DNA of 35,465 nt. Origin: an uncultured Clostridia bacterium (lineage in GTDB: Bacteria > Bacillota > Clostridia > TANB77 > CAG-508). Shown here piece by piece: positions 17,551-25,044 of this stretch. Position numbers and translations under genes: made by a program. Below the pieces are notes generated by a model. It ran no database searches. It saw nothing but the letters and a program-made list of their open reading frames with translations, and had not been told where the DNA came from. Each line of letters opens with the position of its first letter. The first letter of the stretch is position 1. The DNA lies in the NCBI GenBank assembly GCA_904387305.1, contig CAJFLB010000017.1, positions 1 to 35,465 of the forward strand, in the 5' to 3' direction.

Positions 17551-17580
17551 TACCATTGCCAAAATATTTTAGCAATGGTA
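17551..17580. other. Hairpin upstream of the surface-protein gene
   Basis: TACCATTGC (17551-17559) pairs with GCAATGGTA (17572-17580). It lies about 90 bases before the start of the LPYTG protein gene. It could be part of its leader or an end signal for transcripts from the right. Confidence 0.45.
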
Positions 17581-17637
17581 ATTTATATTTCTTTTTATAA
17601 ATTGTCATAGGATAAGAATACCACTCGATGTACTCCG

Positions 17638-17821
17638 AAAAAAGCTGATATATAAATATTTTTTTAAAATTCGAATGTGACCGAAATAGTTTTATAAATT
17701 CTTAAAATAAAACTGTAAAGGGTCCTGTCTCCGGGTATTGTTACAGTTTTATTTTTAGAATTTGTTAAACGTAATGTAGGGTAACCGAGAATTAAAAAAA
17801 GATTTATATATCAGCTTTTTT
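17638..17821. repeat. 184-bp palindromic MITE-like element
   Basis: The ends form a perfect 20-bp inverted repeat (17638-17657 with 17802-17821, beginning AAAAAAGCTGATATATAAAT). Inside is a second perfect 15-bp stem (AAAATAAAACTGTAA at 17704-17718 with its complement at 17742-17756) around a GC-rich loop containing GGGTCCTGTCTCC. No ORF lies inside. The layout of nested palindrome plus GC-rich loop is shared with the larger element at 22632. It fills most of the 382-base gap between the surface-protein gene and the CmpB-family gene. Confidence 0.75.
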
Positions 17822-17846
17822 CAATAAATACTTGATAAAAAATTAT

Positions 17847-18761
17847 CTATTCTCCTTTAATATCTGCTTCTACCTCTTCATTATTTTTATTATTTATATC
17901 ATGTACTTTAAAATAATATGGCTGTATGTCAAGTAAACTATCCATATAAACAATGTTTCCATTTTTATCTTTTACTTTAAGATTTGGAAATGTTCTTATC
18001 ATCTTTCTATCACCCCAAAATTGGTAAATAAATTTTGATAGCTTTTCATTTCCATAGATTTTGTCATATTGCTCTATGACTGCTTCTTTGTTAGCAATGT
18101 CAATATCATTTTGAACAATCATTCTTACTAAGAAAAATTCAATTGCAAAAGCAGTTGAAACACAATCTATCATAAGTAAAATAAATACTGTCATAACAAA
18201 TGTTTTTAATGCTTTATAAGTTTTGAATTTGGTTTTTATCCAATCAATAATTTTATCTACTTTTGGATTTAGAGATGCTATTAAATAAATTCCTAAAAAT
18301 CCCCAGAACACAGAAAAATATACACAAATTCTTCCATTAATATTTAGTGGCATGTTAGAATAATCCCACCATTTTACACCTAATAGCATTTCTCCTACAA
18401 AACTAACTACATATTCCACAATGGAACCAACAATAAATCCCCCTATAAAAAGTGTATTAAATTTTCTAGGAATTTTGTGTAAACAGATAATCATAACAAC
18501 AGCCCCTAAACCATAAATACCACAAAATGGTCCATACAAAAAGCTTTGTCTACTTTCCCATACGCCTTTGGTTATCATACCATATATGGTTTCTATGACA
18601 TATCCTAATACACTATAAATAATAAAATATGCTAAAATTCTCCAAATACTAATTCCATTAATTGTTCTTTTCTTCTTTACTACATTTTTATTAATTTCTT
18701 CTGTTACATGATTTTCTTGTTCTATTTTTTCCTTCTTTAGCTCTTCTTTTTTCATAAGCAA
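17847..18761 (-). CDS. CmpB-family membrane protein, large paralogue
   Basis: This 304-residue member of the family annotated as putative ABC-transporter type IV permease (ABC_trans_CmpB) has a hydrophilic N-terminus (1-38), then membrane segments with the family signature SVLGYVIETIYGM, SRQSFLYGPFCGIYGLGA and EMLLGVKWWDYSNMPLNINGR, and a charged C-terminal extension of about 90 residues lacking in the two smaller paralogues here. The true function of the family is unclear; there is no ATPase domain nearby. A TTG at 18761 is placed best behind AAAGG (eight bases); ATG at 18755 is the alternative. It follows the pepF gene by 14 bases, so the two are probably one operon. Confidence 0.85.
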   Translation of the reverse strand: MLMKKEELKKEKIEQENHVTEEINKNVVKKKRTINGISIWRILAYFIIYSVLGYVIETIYGMITKGVWESRQSFLYGPFCGIYGLGAVVMIICLHKIPRKFNTLFIGGFIVGSIVEYVVSFVGEMLLGVKWWDYSNMPLNINGRICVYFSVFWGFLGIYLIASLNPKVDKIIDWIKTKFKTYKALKTFVMTVFILLMIDCVSTAFAIEFFLVRMIVQNDIDIANKEAVIEQYDKIYGNEKLSKFIYQFWGDRKMIRTFPNLKVKDKNGNIVYMDSLLDIQPYYFKVHDINNKNNEEVEADIKGE

Positions 18762-18775
18762 ACTAATAACCTTTC

Positions 18776-20551
18776 TTATATTAAATCTTTTAATTCATTA
18801 ATTTTATCTTGATAAAATTGTGTCATCACTTTATATGTATTACTATCTTCCAAATCAACATCTACCATCTTTAAAAGTTCTACTGATTTTTTTGTACATC
18901 CTTGACTTAACATATGAATATATTTTTCTACAAAACCTTCTTCCTTATTCAAAATCTTTGTAGCAATACAAATAGCAGCTGATATACCTGTTGCATATTT
19001 ATACACATAAAAATCTGTATAAAAATGAGGAATTCTAGACCATTCATATTGTATTTCCTTATCAAGTATAATGTCTTCTCCAAAATATTTTTGATTCAAT
19101 TGATAATATATGTTATTTAAATCTTCTGCTGCTAGCATTTCTCCATTTTCTATTTTCTCATGTACTGCTTTTTCAAATTCAGCAAACATAGATTGTCTAT
19201 AAAAAGTTGCCCTTATCATTTCCAAAAGTTCATAAATATATTCTGCTTTTTTCTTTTCATCTTTTTCATGTTGTATTTGATATTCACTAAGTAAAATTTC
19301 ATTTACTGTTGAGGCAACTTCTGCTACCATAATCGTATAATTAGCATTAATGATATTTTGATTCTTATTAGAATAATATGAATGGATGCTATGACCTAAT
19401 TCATGAGCAATGGTACTAACGTCTCTTTTATTTTCCGTAAAACTCATCAATACAAATGGATGTACTCCATATACTCCGGAACTATATGCTCCTCCTCTTT
19501 TATTTGGTTTTTCATATACATCTATCCAACGATTTTCAAAAGCCTTATTTAATATATCACCATATTCTTTACCTAACACAGATAGCGCATCTTTTACTTC
19601 TTTTTTGGCATCTTCAAAAGAAATTTTGTCTTTCTCTTCTTGAAATGGATTAACATAGATATCATATATATGCATTTCTTTTGTATTTAACAATTTTCTT
19701 TTTAAAGATATAAATTCATGGTTAATTTCTAGTCCTTCATTAACTCCTTGCATTAATGCTTCATATACTTTTATGGTTGCATCATCATGAATAGTTGCTT
19801 TTTCTAAAGAAGAGGTGTATTTCCTTAATTTAGAAGTAATGACTGTTTGCTTTACATTTGATAAATACATTTCTGTTAAAGTATTGATATATTCACTATA
19901 TTTTCTATACATTAACTGAAAAGCTTGTTTTCTCACTTCTATATTTGAACTTTTTAAATATTTTGTATATGTCGCATCTGTTAATTCTACTTCTTTTCCA
20001 TTTTCATCTATTAAATTTCCAAATTTGAATTCTGCATTTGTTAAAATATCATATATGTTTTCTGGTCCAGAAAATACTTCTGAATAATTAGCAAGTAAAT
20101 TTTCTTCTTCCTTACTCAAAACATGTTTTTTCATTTCTAAAATATCTTTTATATCTCTTTCATATGGTTTTAATCTTTTATCCTCAGATAAATATGTATG
20201 TATTGTCTTTTCATCTGTGAATGTAATTTCAGGTGTGATAAAAGAAGTGGCTGTAGAAAATTCTGATGATAATTTTTCTACTTCTTTAAATAATTTAATT
20301 CCTTCTTGATTTGCCATATTTAAATGATAAGAAAACATACCATAAGAATAAATTTTATCATAGTCCATTAATAATTTCTCGTACAAAGCATAACATTGAT
20401 ATAAATTTTCTGAATTCTTGCACAATATACCTTTATATGTTTCTATTTGTTTTAATTTGTCTTTCATATTTTTTATCTTTTCATAAAATTCTTCTTTATC
20501 TTTAAATAAATCTGTTAAATCCCAATTGTATTTATCTTGTATTTTTTCCAT
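18776..20551 (-). CDS. pepF: Oligoendopeptidase F (M3B metallopeptidase)
   Basis: This 591-residue cytoplasmic zinc peptidase is expected to cut peptides of roughly 7-17 residues. The zinc site HELGHSIHSYY is near residue 383 (HExxH), with the third ligand Glu expected in the following helix (MVAEVASTVNEILLSEY). N-terminal PepF features such as WDLTDLFKDKEEFYEKI and the family length of about 600 residues also fit. ATG follows AAGGAGG. It is first in a probable two-gene operon with the CmpB-family gene. In other Firmicutes PepF works in peptide nutrition and, when overproduced, affects sporulation peptides; any such role here is inference. Confidence 0.95.
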   Translation of the reverse strand: MEKIQDKYNWDLTDLFKDKEEFYEKIKNMKDKLKQIETYKGILCKNSENLYQCYALYEKLLMDYDKIYSYGMFSYHLNMANQEGIKLFKEVEKLSSEFSTATSFITPEITFTDEKTIHTYLSEDKRLKPYERDIKDILEMKKHVLSKEEENLLANYSEVFSGPENIYDILTNAEFKFGNLIDENGKEVELTDATYTKYLKSSNIEVRKQAFQLMYRKYSEYINTLTEMYLSNVKQTVITSKLRKYTSSLEKATIHDDATIKVYEALMQGVNEGLEINHEFISLKRKLLNTKEMHIYDIYVNPFQEEKDKISFEDAKKEVKDALSVLGKEYGDILNKAFENRWIDVYEKPNKRGGAYSSGVYGVHPFVLMSFTENKRDVSTIAHELGHSIHSYYSNKNQNIINANYTIMVAEVASTVNEILLSEYQIQHEKDEKKKAEYIYELLEMIRATFYRQSMFAEFEKAVHEKIENGEMLAAEDLNNIYYQLNQKYFGEDIILDKEIQYEWSRIPHFYTDFYVYKYATGISAAICIATKILNKEEGFVEKYIHMLSQGCTKKSVELLKMVDVDLEDSNTYKVMTQFYQDKINELKDLI

Positions 20552-20633
20552 GTTCTTTCCTCCTTCTTTCCTATTCTACCATACCTAAATTTAATAGACA
20601 AGGATTAATCTCATTTTTATTTTATATATATTA

Positions 20634-20692
20634 AAAACACTTTTATTAGTATAGAATTTCTAATTATTAGACTATACAAATAAAAGTGTTTT
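20634..20692 (-). terminator. Terminator of the yneA-like gene
   Basis: Arms of 21 bases (20634-20654 and 20672-20692) pair with one mismatch. It begins ten bases after the yneA-like stop and is followed by U residues on the minus strand. Confidence 0.75.
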
Positions 20693-20701
20693 ATACTACA
20701 T

Positions 20702-21007
20702 TTAATAGACCGGTATTTTTATTTCCATTCCTTCAAATAAATTACTCGTTTCCATATGATTAATTTCTTTTAATTCTAATATAACATTTTGAATATCTTT
20801 ATTTTGAAAATATGCATTTTTTTGTATTTCTTTTTCTGCAATTTCCCATAATGTTTCACCTTTTACAACATACTCTGTTTTGTATTTTGTTTCACTATTC
20901 GAATATGTTTTATGATTTGTAATGCATATAATTATTCCTAAGATACATAGTAAAATTGTCATCGACCTTATAAATTTATATTTATTAACAATTCTTATAT
21001 GTTTCAT
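20702..21007 (-). CDS. yneA: YneA-like LysM protein, probable SOS division inhibitor
   Basis: This 101-residue protein has one N-terminal membrane segment (residues about 13-30, SMTILLCILGIIICI) and a C-terminal LysM domain (YVVKGETLWEIAEKE, ending EGMEIKIPVY). This is the layout of Bacillus YneA, a membrane-bound protein made during the SOS response that delays cell division. I chose ATG at 21007 because GGGGGG lies just before it; the frame is open 69 bases further up, but through the promoter. Its promoter carries two LexA-like boxes, which supports the call strongly, since LysM proteins of this size are otherwise not specific. lexA itself, the usual neighbour in Bacillus, is not in the window. 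Confidence 0.75.
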   Translation of the reverse strand: MKHIRIVNKYKFIRSMTILLCILGIIICITNHKTYSNSETKYKTEYVVKGETLWEIAEKEIQKNAYFQNKDIQNVILELKEINHMETSNLFEGMEIKIPVY

Positions 21008-21022
21008 AATAGTCCCCCCTTT

Positions 21023-21076
21023 AAGAATATATGTTCGGTATGTTTGTATTATATACGAACATATATTCTTTGTCAA
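21023..21076 (-). promoter_or_regulatory. Sigma-A promoter with paired LexA-like boxes
   Basis: On the minus strand: TTGACA (21076-21071), 17 bases, TATAAT (21053-21048), both perfect consensus. The spacer and the start region carry a 15-bp inverted repeat, 21023-21037 and 21056-21070. Each arm reads CGAACATATATTC-like, close to the Gram-positive SOS box CGAACN4GTTCG with one or two mismatches. Binding there would block RNA polymerase. Confidence 0.8.
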
Positions 21077-21105
21077 TACTTATTGCAAAAAAATGTTTGT
21101 TTTTA

Positions 21106-21684
21106 TTAGATCAATATAGGACTGATTTGTTCCCCTTCTAAGGCATATTCTATGGTCTTTATGATGTATTCTGCATCAAACACAATTGACCTTGGTTTTG
21201 TTATGGGATTATCTTGCCTAAATGGAACAAAATAATAATTTTTTCTATTTAATAATTTCCCTATGTTTTCAGCATTACCACTTAATCCATTATTAGTAGA
21301 TGGTGCAATGACTAGTGGTCGATTATTTCTTAAATGTGATTTGGCTGCCATAGTGGCAGGTGTATCTATAATATCACAGGCTAATTTTGACATTGTATTT
21401 CCAGAACAAGGTGCAATAATCATTATATCTGTCATTTTTTTAGGACCAATTGGTTCTGCATCTACAATTGTATGGATGATTTTCTTTCCTGTTATTTCTT
21501 CTATTTCATTGATAAAATCTTCTGCTTTTCCAAATTTCGTATCTAATTGATAACTGTTAAAAGACATGATTGGTACAATTTCTGCTTCTTTTTTTATTAA
21601 TTCTTTCATTTTAGGTAGTACTTTTCGAAATGTACAAAACGAACCTGTTAATACAAATCCTATCTTTTTACCTTTAACATCCAA
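21106..21684 (-). CDS. dpaB: Dipicolinate synthase subunit B
   Basis: This 192-residue flavoprotein-fold subunit belongs to the enzyme that makes dipicolinic acid, the spore-core solute, from dihydrodipicolinate in the mother cell (SpoVFB in Bacillus). Family features: KGKKIGFVLTGSFCTF at the N-terminus, MIIAPCSGNTMSKLA, ATMAAKSHLRNNRPLVIAPSTNN. I place the start at TTG 21684, because AAAGGAGG lies eight bases before it; the ATG 18 bases further up would have the ribosome site inside the gene. Subunit A (dpaA) is not adjacent, unlike in Bacillus where the pair is one operon. No clear sigma-K promoter was found. Its presence argues that the organism forms spores. Confidence 0.9.
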   Translation of the reverse strand: MDVKGKKIGFVLTGSFCTFRKVLPKMKELIKKEAEIVPIMSFNSYQLDTKFGKAEDFINEIEEITGKKIIHTIVDAEPIGPKKMTDIMIIAPCSGNTMSKLACDIIDTPATMAAKSHLRNNRPLVIAPSTNNGLSGNAENIGKLLNRKNYYFVPFRQDNPITKPRSIVFDAEYIIKTIEYALEGEQISPILI

Positions 21685-21810
21685 ATAGATTCCTCCTTTC
21701 AAATTTTTATTGCATAGAAAAATGCGTCGAAATACTTGATTTCGTTAACACACTCCTTTCTTATATAATATGACTTTATGTAAATAATGCTTGCTATTTT
21801 TTATAATATA

Positions 21811-21855
21811 TAAATAAAAATAGAACAGTACTTATATACTGCCCTATTTTATTTA
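21811..21855 (-). terminator. Terminator after CmpB-family gene 2
   Basis: A long imperfect hairpin (21811-21830 with 21837-21855; AAATAAAAATAG with CTATTTTATTT and CAGTA with TACTG) lies 15 bases after the stop at 21871. Confidence 0.65.
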
Positions 21856-21870
21856 TATTGTTTGTTTTTT

Positions 21871-22515
21871 CTATCTTTTTATTTCTATTTTATTTTCATA
21901 AATCACATCCATTACTTCATCAGAATAATATTTATCAAAAAACACATCTATATTACTTGTTGCTGCAATTTCACGATTTCTTTCATCTTGTCTAATTGCT
22001 GCTAATGAAGATACAGATATATTAAATAGCATAAATATTGCAAACAAAGCTGTTATAGTTCTAAAATACTGATTTTTTATGATATTGTCGATATGATTAA
22101 TTAATGGCATAACATATTTCATAAACAATACTCCCCCTATTCCCCAATATGTACAATGTAACAAGCTTGTCCTTCCATTTATATTAAACCATAAATTTGA
22201 ATAATCCCATGATATGGTTCCAAATAAAAGCTCTTGGAAGTAAGAACATAAGTATTCTACAATTCCTCCTAATACCATTGTTACAAAAAAGATTTTTATA
22301 TATCCTCCCTTTATTTTAGGAACAACAAAATAGTAAACTAATATTCCTAATCCATATACCTGTGCAAATGGTCCAAATAGCAATCCCTGTCTTGATACAA
22401 AATGACCATTTTGAACCAATCCTACAATCATTTCTACTACATATCCAATAACACTTCCTATAATAAACACCCAAAATATTTTTATACATTGATTTATCCA
22501 TTTTTCTTTTTTCAT
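21871..22515 (-). CDS. CmpB-family membrane protein, paralogue 2
   Basis: This 214-residue protein is in the same family as those at 17847 and 22926. The signature blocks are visible: GSVIGYVVEMIVGLVQNGHF, SRQGLLFGPFAQVYGLGILV, EYLCSYFQELLFGTISWDYSN and INGRTSLLHCTYWGIGG. It has about six membrane segments and a short charged tail. It lacks the N- and C-terminal extensions of the large paralogue. ATG follows AAAGGGGTG. The 301-bp palindrome lies between it and paralogue 3. Function unknown; the name ABC transporter permease is historical and no ATPase partner is near. Confidence 0.85.
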   Translation of the reverse strand: MKKEKWINQCIKIFWVFIIGSVIGYVVEMIVGLVQNGHFVSRQGLLFGPFAQVYGLGILVYYFVVPKIKGGYIKIFFVTMVLGGIVEYLCSYFQELLFGTISWDYSNLWFNINGRTSLLHCTYWGIGGVLFMKYVMPLINHIDNIIKNQYFRTITALFAIFMLFNISVSSLAAIRQDERNREIAATSNIDVFFDKYYSDEVMDVIYENKIEIKR

Positions 22516-22631
22516 TTGCTACACCCCTTTATTTCATATTATTTTTTATTTTTTTGTAATTTTACTATATCATGCAAATCTTAATAATATTTTTAGGGAT
22601 TCTTAAATTTACCTAAATAATTTCTTAAGAA

Positions 22632-22932
22632 AAATTAATGTCCTTTTGGGGACGTTTCTGTTTGGGACATTTTTTTAAATAGTTAAATAAAAAATAATAA
22701 TATCTAAAAAAAATTATTTTGATTATCAGTAGCATTACATCATTAAGAAAAACTAAAGATATCTAACAGGCACTTCTCTAAGTAAATTTGAGATTTTCCT
22801 ATTAGATATCTTAATTTTTATATGATTTTATTTACATTCGCCATTTCATAAATTTTTCTTAGATATTATTTTTTATACTTTTTAAATAAAAAAATGTCCC
22901 AAACAGAAACGTCCCCAAAAGGACATTAATTT
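22632..22932. repeat. 301-bp nested palindromic element (MITE-like)
   Basis: The outer arms (about 22632-22672 and 22892-22932) are perfect inverted copies: AAATTAATGTCCTTTT, then GGGGACGTTTCTG, then TTTGGGACATTTTTTT. Pairing continues imperfectly through AATAATATCTAA-rich segments (about 22695-22715 with 22849-22870), and the centre holds a hairpin with an 11-bp stem (AAGATATCTAA at 22756-22766, TTAGATATCTT at 22802-22812). Each outer arm can also fold by itself (AATGTCC with GGACATT). No ORF lies inside. The right end overlaps the stop codon and last codons of the gene at 22926. The arm sequence recurs at 6389-6425. Confidence 0.8.
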
Positions 22933-23477
22933 AAATATTTTAAAACTGAAAAAACAGTGTCTGCTACTAATATACCAATAAATAAGAAACAAACAATTTT
23001 CTGAATGTGATTGGTATTTCCTTTTGTTATTTTTTGTATTTTATCTTGTATGTATGGGTGTAATTTTTCTAATAATATCAAACCTATAACACCCCAAAAT
23101 ATAGAATATAATAAACTAACTCTTCCTTGAATATTTAAGAAGTCATTTGAATAATCCCACCATCTTAATCCAAATAACATTTCTAGTATAAAAGAAACCA
23201 TATATTCAAATAAAGTAAATGCAATTGTTGCAATTAAAAATTTTAGAAGAGGTTTTTTGTATAATTTTTTTGTTGCCATTAGCAATAAAACTGCTCCAAA
23301 TCCATATATTGGACAAATCGGTCCAAACAAAAATCCTCTTTTTACAAAATACCCATGGACAAACATAGCATAGATAGTTTCAATTAACCAACCTAAAAAA
23401 GAATATATGAAAAAGTAGGTTATATATTCAATTATTTTATCTTTTGTTGTTTTGGCTAAGACTATTTCCTTTTCCAT
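22926..23477 (-). CDS. CmpB-family membrane protein, paralogue 3
   Basis: At 183 residues this is the smallest of the three paralogues. Family blocks: FLGWLIETIYAMFVHGYF, KRGFLFGPICPIYGFGA, ILEMLFGLRWWDYSN and NIQGRVSLLYSIFWG. It has about five or six membrane segments and ends directly after the last one. Its last codons and TAA stop lie within the right arm of the 301-bp palindrome, so insertion of that element may have set the present end of the protein. ATG follows AGAGGG. It is 22 bases downstream of the TVP38-like gene, so probably co-transcribed with it. Confidence 0.85.
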   Translation of the reverse strand: MEKEIVLAKTTKDKIIEYITYFFIYSFLGWLIETIYAMFVHGYFVKRGFLFGPICPIYGFGAVLLLMATKKLYKKPLLKFLIATIAFTLFEYMVSFILEMLFGLRWWDYSNDFLNIQGRVSLLYSIFWGVIGLILLEKLHPYIQDKIQKITKGNTNHIQKIVCFLFIGILVADTVFSVLKYLN

Positions 23478-23499
23478 AAACTTCCCTCTTATTTCCTTT

Positions 23500-24231
23500 C
23501 TATTTTATATCTTCTTGTATTGATTTTAATGCTTCTTCTGTAGTCTTACTTTTATCAAATTTATTTATAATAAATACAACTACACCAACCAATAAAAATA
23601 TAATTGCATATATGACTAGACTTGATTGCCAATCACCTTTCATCAATGTATTTCCTGCAAATGTTGATGAAACAACAGAAGGTAGTCTAGCAAATGTAGA
23701 TATTAATATAAATCTTAATGGTTTTACTGGTAATAATCCTGCAATATATACTAGCAAATCTTTAGGCGTTCCTGGTATCATAAATAATATAATCATAATC
23801 CATTCAATTTTCTTTGGATTTTTAAATAATTTACTATTTTCAATTTTCTTTACTTTTTCTTCATCACAAAAATCATATACAAATTTTCTTCCCAATTTCC
23901 TTACTAGGAAAAAGATTCCTGTTGTAATAATTGCTACAGATATGGTGATAAATAGTAATCCTCCCCAACCACCATAGCACATACCTGCTAATATTTCTAC
24001 TGGTTCCCCTGGTAATATAAATAAAAATACTTGTGCCACTTGAAGACCAAACAACATTAATAATCCAATAAAACCAGAGTCATTCACTTTATTTTTAAAA
24101 GCCTCTTGTCCCTCTACCGTACTTAAGTTTTTCATGACTGGTATTAAATAGGCTAGTACTCCAACAATAATTGCTACTGCAATTATTGCAATTATGATTC
24201 TAAATATTTTTATCTTCGTTTTTCTACTCAT
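23500..24231 (-). CDS. TVP38/TMEM64 (DedA-related) membrane protein
   Basis: This 243-residue SNARE-associated/VTT-domain protein has an N-terminal membrane segment (8-30) and then the conserved core: LPGEPVEILAGMCYGGWGG (re-entrant loop 1) and MIPGTPKDLLVYIAGLLP with FARLPSVVSSTFAG (re-entrant loop 2 with its Arg). A last membrane segment (about 205-225) and a charged tail follow. Proteins of this group move phospholipids or the carrier lipid undecaprenyl phosphate across the membrane; the substrate of this one is not known. ATG follows GGAAAGGAT. It is probably first in a two-gene unit with CmpB paralogue 3. Confidence 0.88.
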   Translation of the reverse strand: MSRKTKIKIFRIIIAIIAVAIIVGVLAYLIPVMKNLSTVEGQEAFKNKVNDSGFIGLLMLFGLQVAQVFLFILPGEPVEILAGMCYGGWGGLLFITISVAIITTGIFFLVRKLGRKFVYDFCDEEKVKKIENSKLFKNPKKIEWIMIILFMIPGTPKDLLVYIAGLLPVKPLRFILISTFARLPSVVSSTFAGNTLMKGDWQSSLVIYAIIFLLVGVVVFIINKFDKSKTTEEALKSIQEDIK

Positions 24232-24539
24232 CTTTATCCTTTCCGTTTATGTTAAAATAAACCATAACATATATATTATACCACATTTTTCCTAAAATGT
24301 ATGCATTTTACTTTATTTTTGTCTTACATTTTTGTCACATTTAGTATAACAGATATTTATTAAGTATTTTTTTACGAAATATTAAATTTTCCTTAAGATA
24401 TCTACAAGGATATTTGGATTCACAAAAATAGGCTTTCTAAAATACAACGTAATTATTTTGTTAAATAGAAAAATCTACTTTTCCTATACAACAAAAAAGA
24501 TAAAGTGTCTTCAACTTTATCTTTTTTCTATATATTTCA
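24232..24539 (-). promoter_or_regulatory. Intergenic region with promoter of TVP38-like gene
   Basis: This 308-base gap holds a probable promoter on the minus strand, TATAAT (24280-24275) with TGG before it as an extended -10, about 45 bases before the gene at 24231; no good -35 is seen. The far end holds the terminator at 24493-24527. I find no ORF with a ribosome site in the rest. Confidence 0.5.
24493..24527. terminator. Terminator of the acetyltransferase gene
   Basis: AAAAAAGATAAAGT (24493-24506) pairs perfectly with ACTTTATCTTTTTT (24514-24527), giving U tracts on both strands. It begins 13 bases after the GNAT stop. Confidence 0.8.
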
Positions 24540-24977
24540 TTATTCTTTTTTCCAAGTCATAACATATTCCGTTTCATTAAATTGCTCATTTAATTGGATT
24601 TTGGTGTTTTTAAATTGTAGATTTGAGAAAAATATAATACCATTCATGTTTTTTTCAAATACCTTTACAAAAAGTTCTGCATTTTCTTCTAAATTATTTC
24701 TATAATAATTTAGCAATTTGGTCCCAATTTCATGTCCTCTATTTTCTTCTTTTACAAATATTGCTTTGATTTCATTCTCATCAATCGAAATAAATCCTAA
24801 AATCTCCTCATTTTCTATATATACATAAGTTTTAAAATTTTCTAAAAAGTCTACTTTTACTTGATTATAAATTTCTAACCAATAATCTTTTTCAATAAAG
24901 CTATTTGCTTTAAAGTTTCCTTTTACCCATATTGTCATGACTTTTGTTAAGTCCTCTTCTTTTATTTTTCTTATCAT
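24540..24977 (-). CDS. GNAT-family N-acetyltransferase
   Basis: This 145-residue protein is of the acetyl-CoA-dependent acetyltransferase fold. Visible: an N-terminal MIRKIKEEDLTKVMTIW strand-helix, the central strands ENEEILGFISIDENEIKAIFV, and motif A ENRGHEIGTKLLNYY, whose R-G-x-x-I-G-x pattern binds the CoA pyrophosphate. The end, FSNLQFKNTKIQLNEQ, fits the usual GF-F motif loosely. Substrate unknown. I chose ATG at 24977 behind AAAGGTGAT; the open frame extends 138 bases further up into the end of the GH25 remnant, but without a ribosome site. Confidence 0.85.
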   Translation of the reverse strand: MIRKIKEEDLTKVMTIWVKGNFKANSFIEKDYWLEIYNQVKVDFLENFKTYVYIENEEILGFISIDENEIKAIFVKEENRGHEIGTKLLNYYRNNLEENAELFVKVFEKNMNGIIFFSNLQFKNTKIQLNEQFNETEYVMTWKKE

Positions 24978-25044
24978 ATAATCACCTTTTTCCTTTGTTT
25001 TTCTTAATGTAACAAAAAAATGTGTATTTTTCAATATATTTTTG

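Noticed and set aside
17465..17608. Longer start for the surface protein
   Set aside because: The extra 48 residues precede a proper signal peptide and have no ribosome site, while ATG at 17464 has AAAGGAGG.
21720..21740. GCGTCGAAAT as a third Spo0A box
   Set aside because: It deviates from the TGTCGAA core and lacks the T-rich flank; it is part of a small local CGAAAT/ATTTCG hairpin.
21764..21772. CATATTATA (minus strand) as a sigma-K -10 for dpaB
   Set aside because: It fits the loose CATA-N3-TA form, but no matching -35 is at the right distance and AT-rich matches of this kind are common here.
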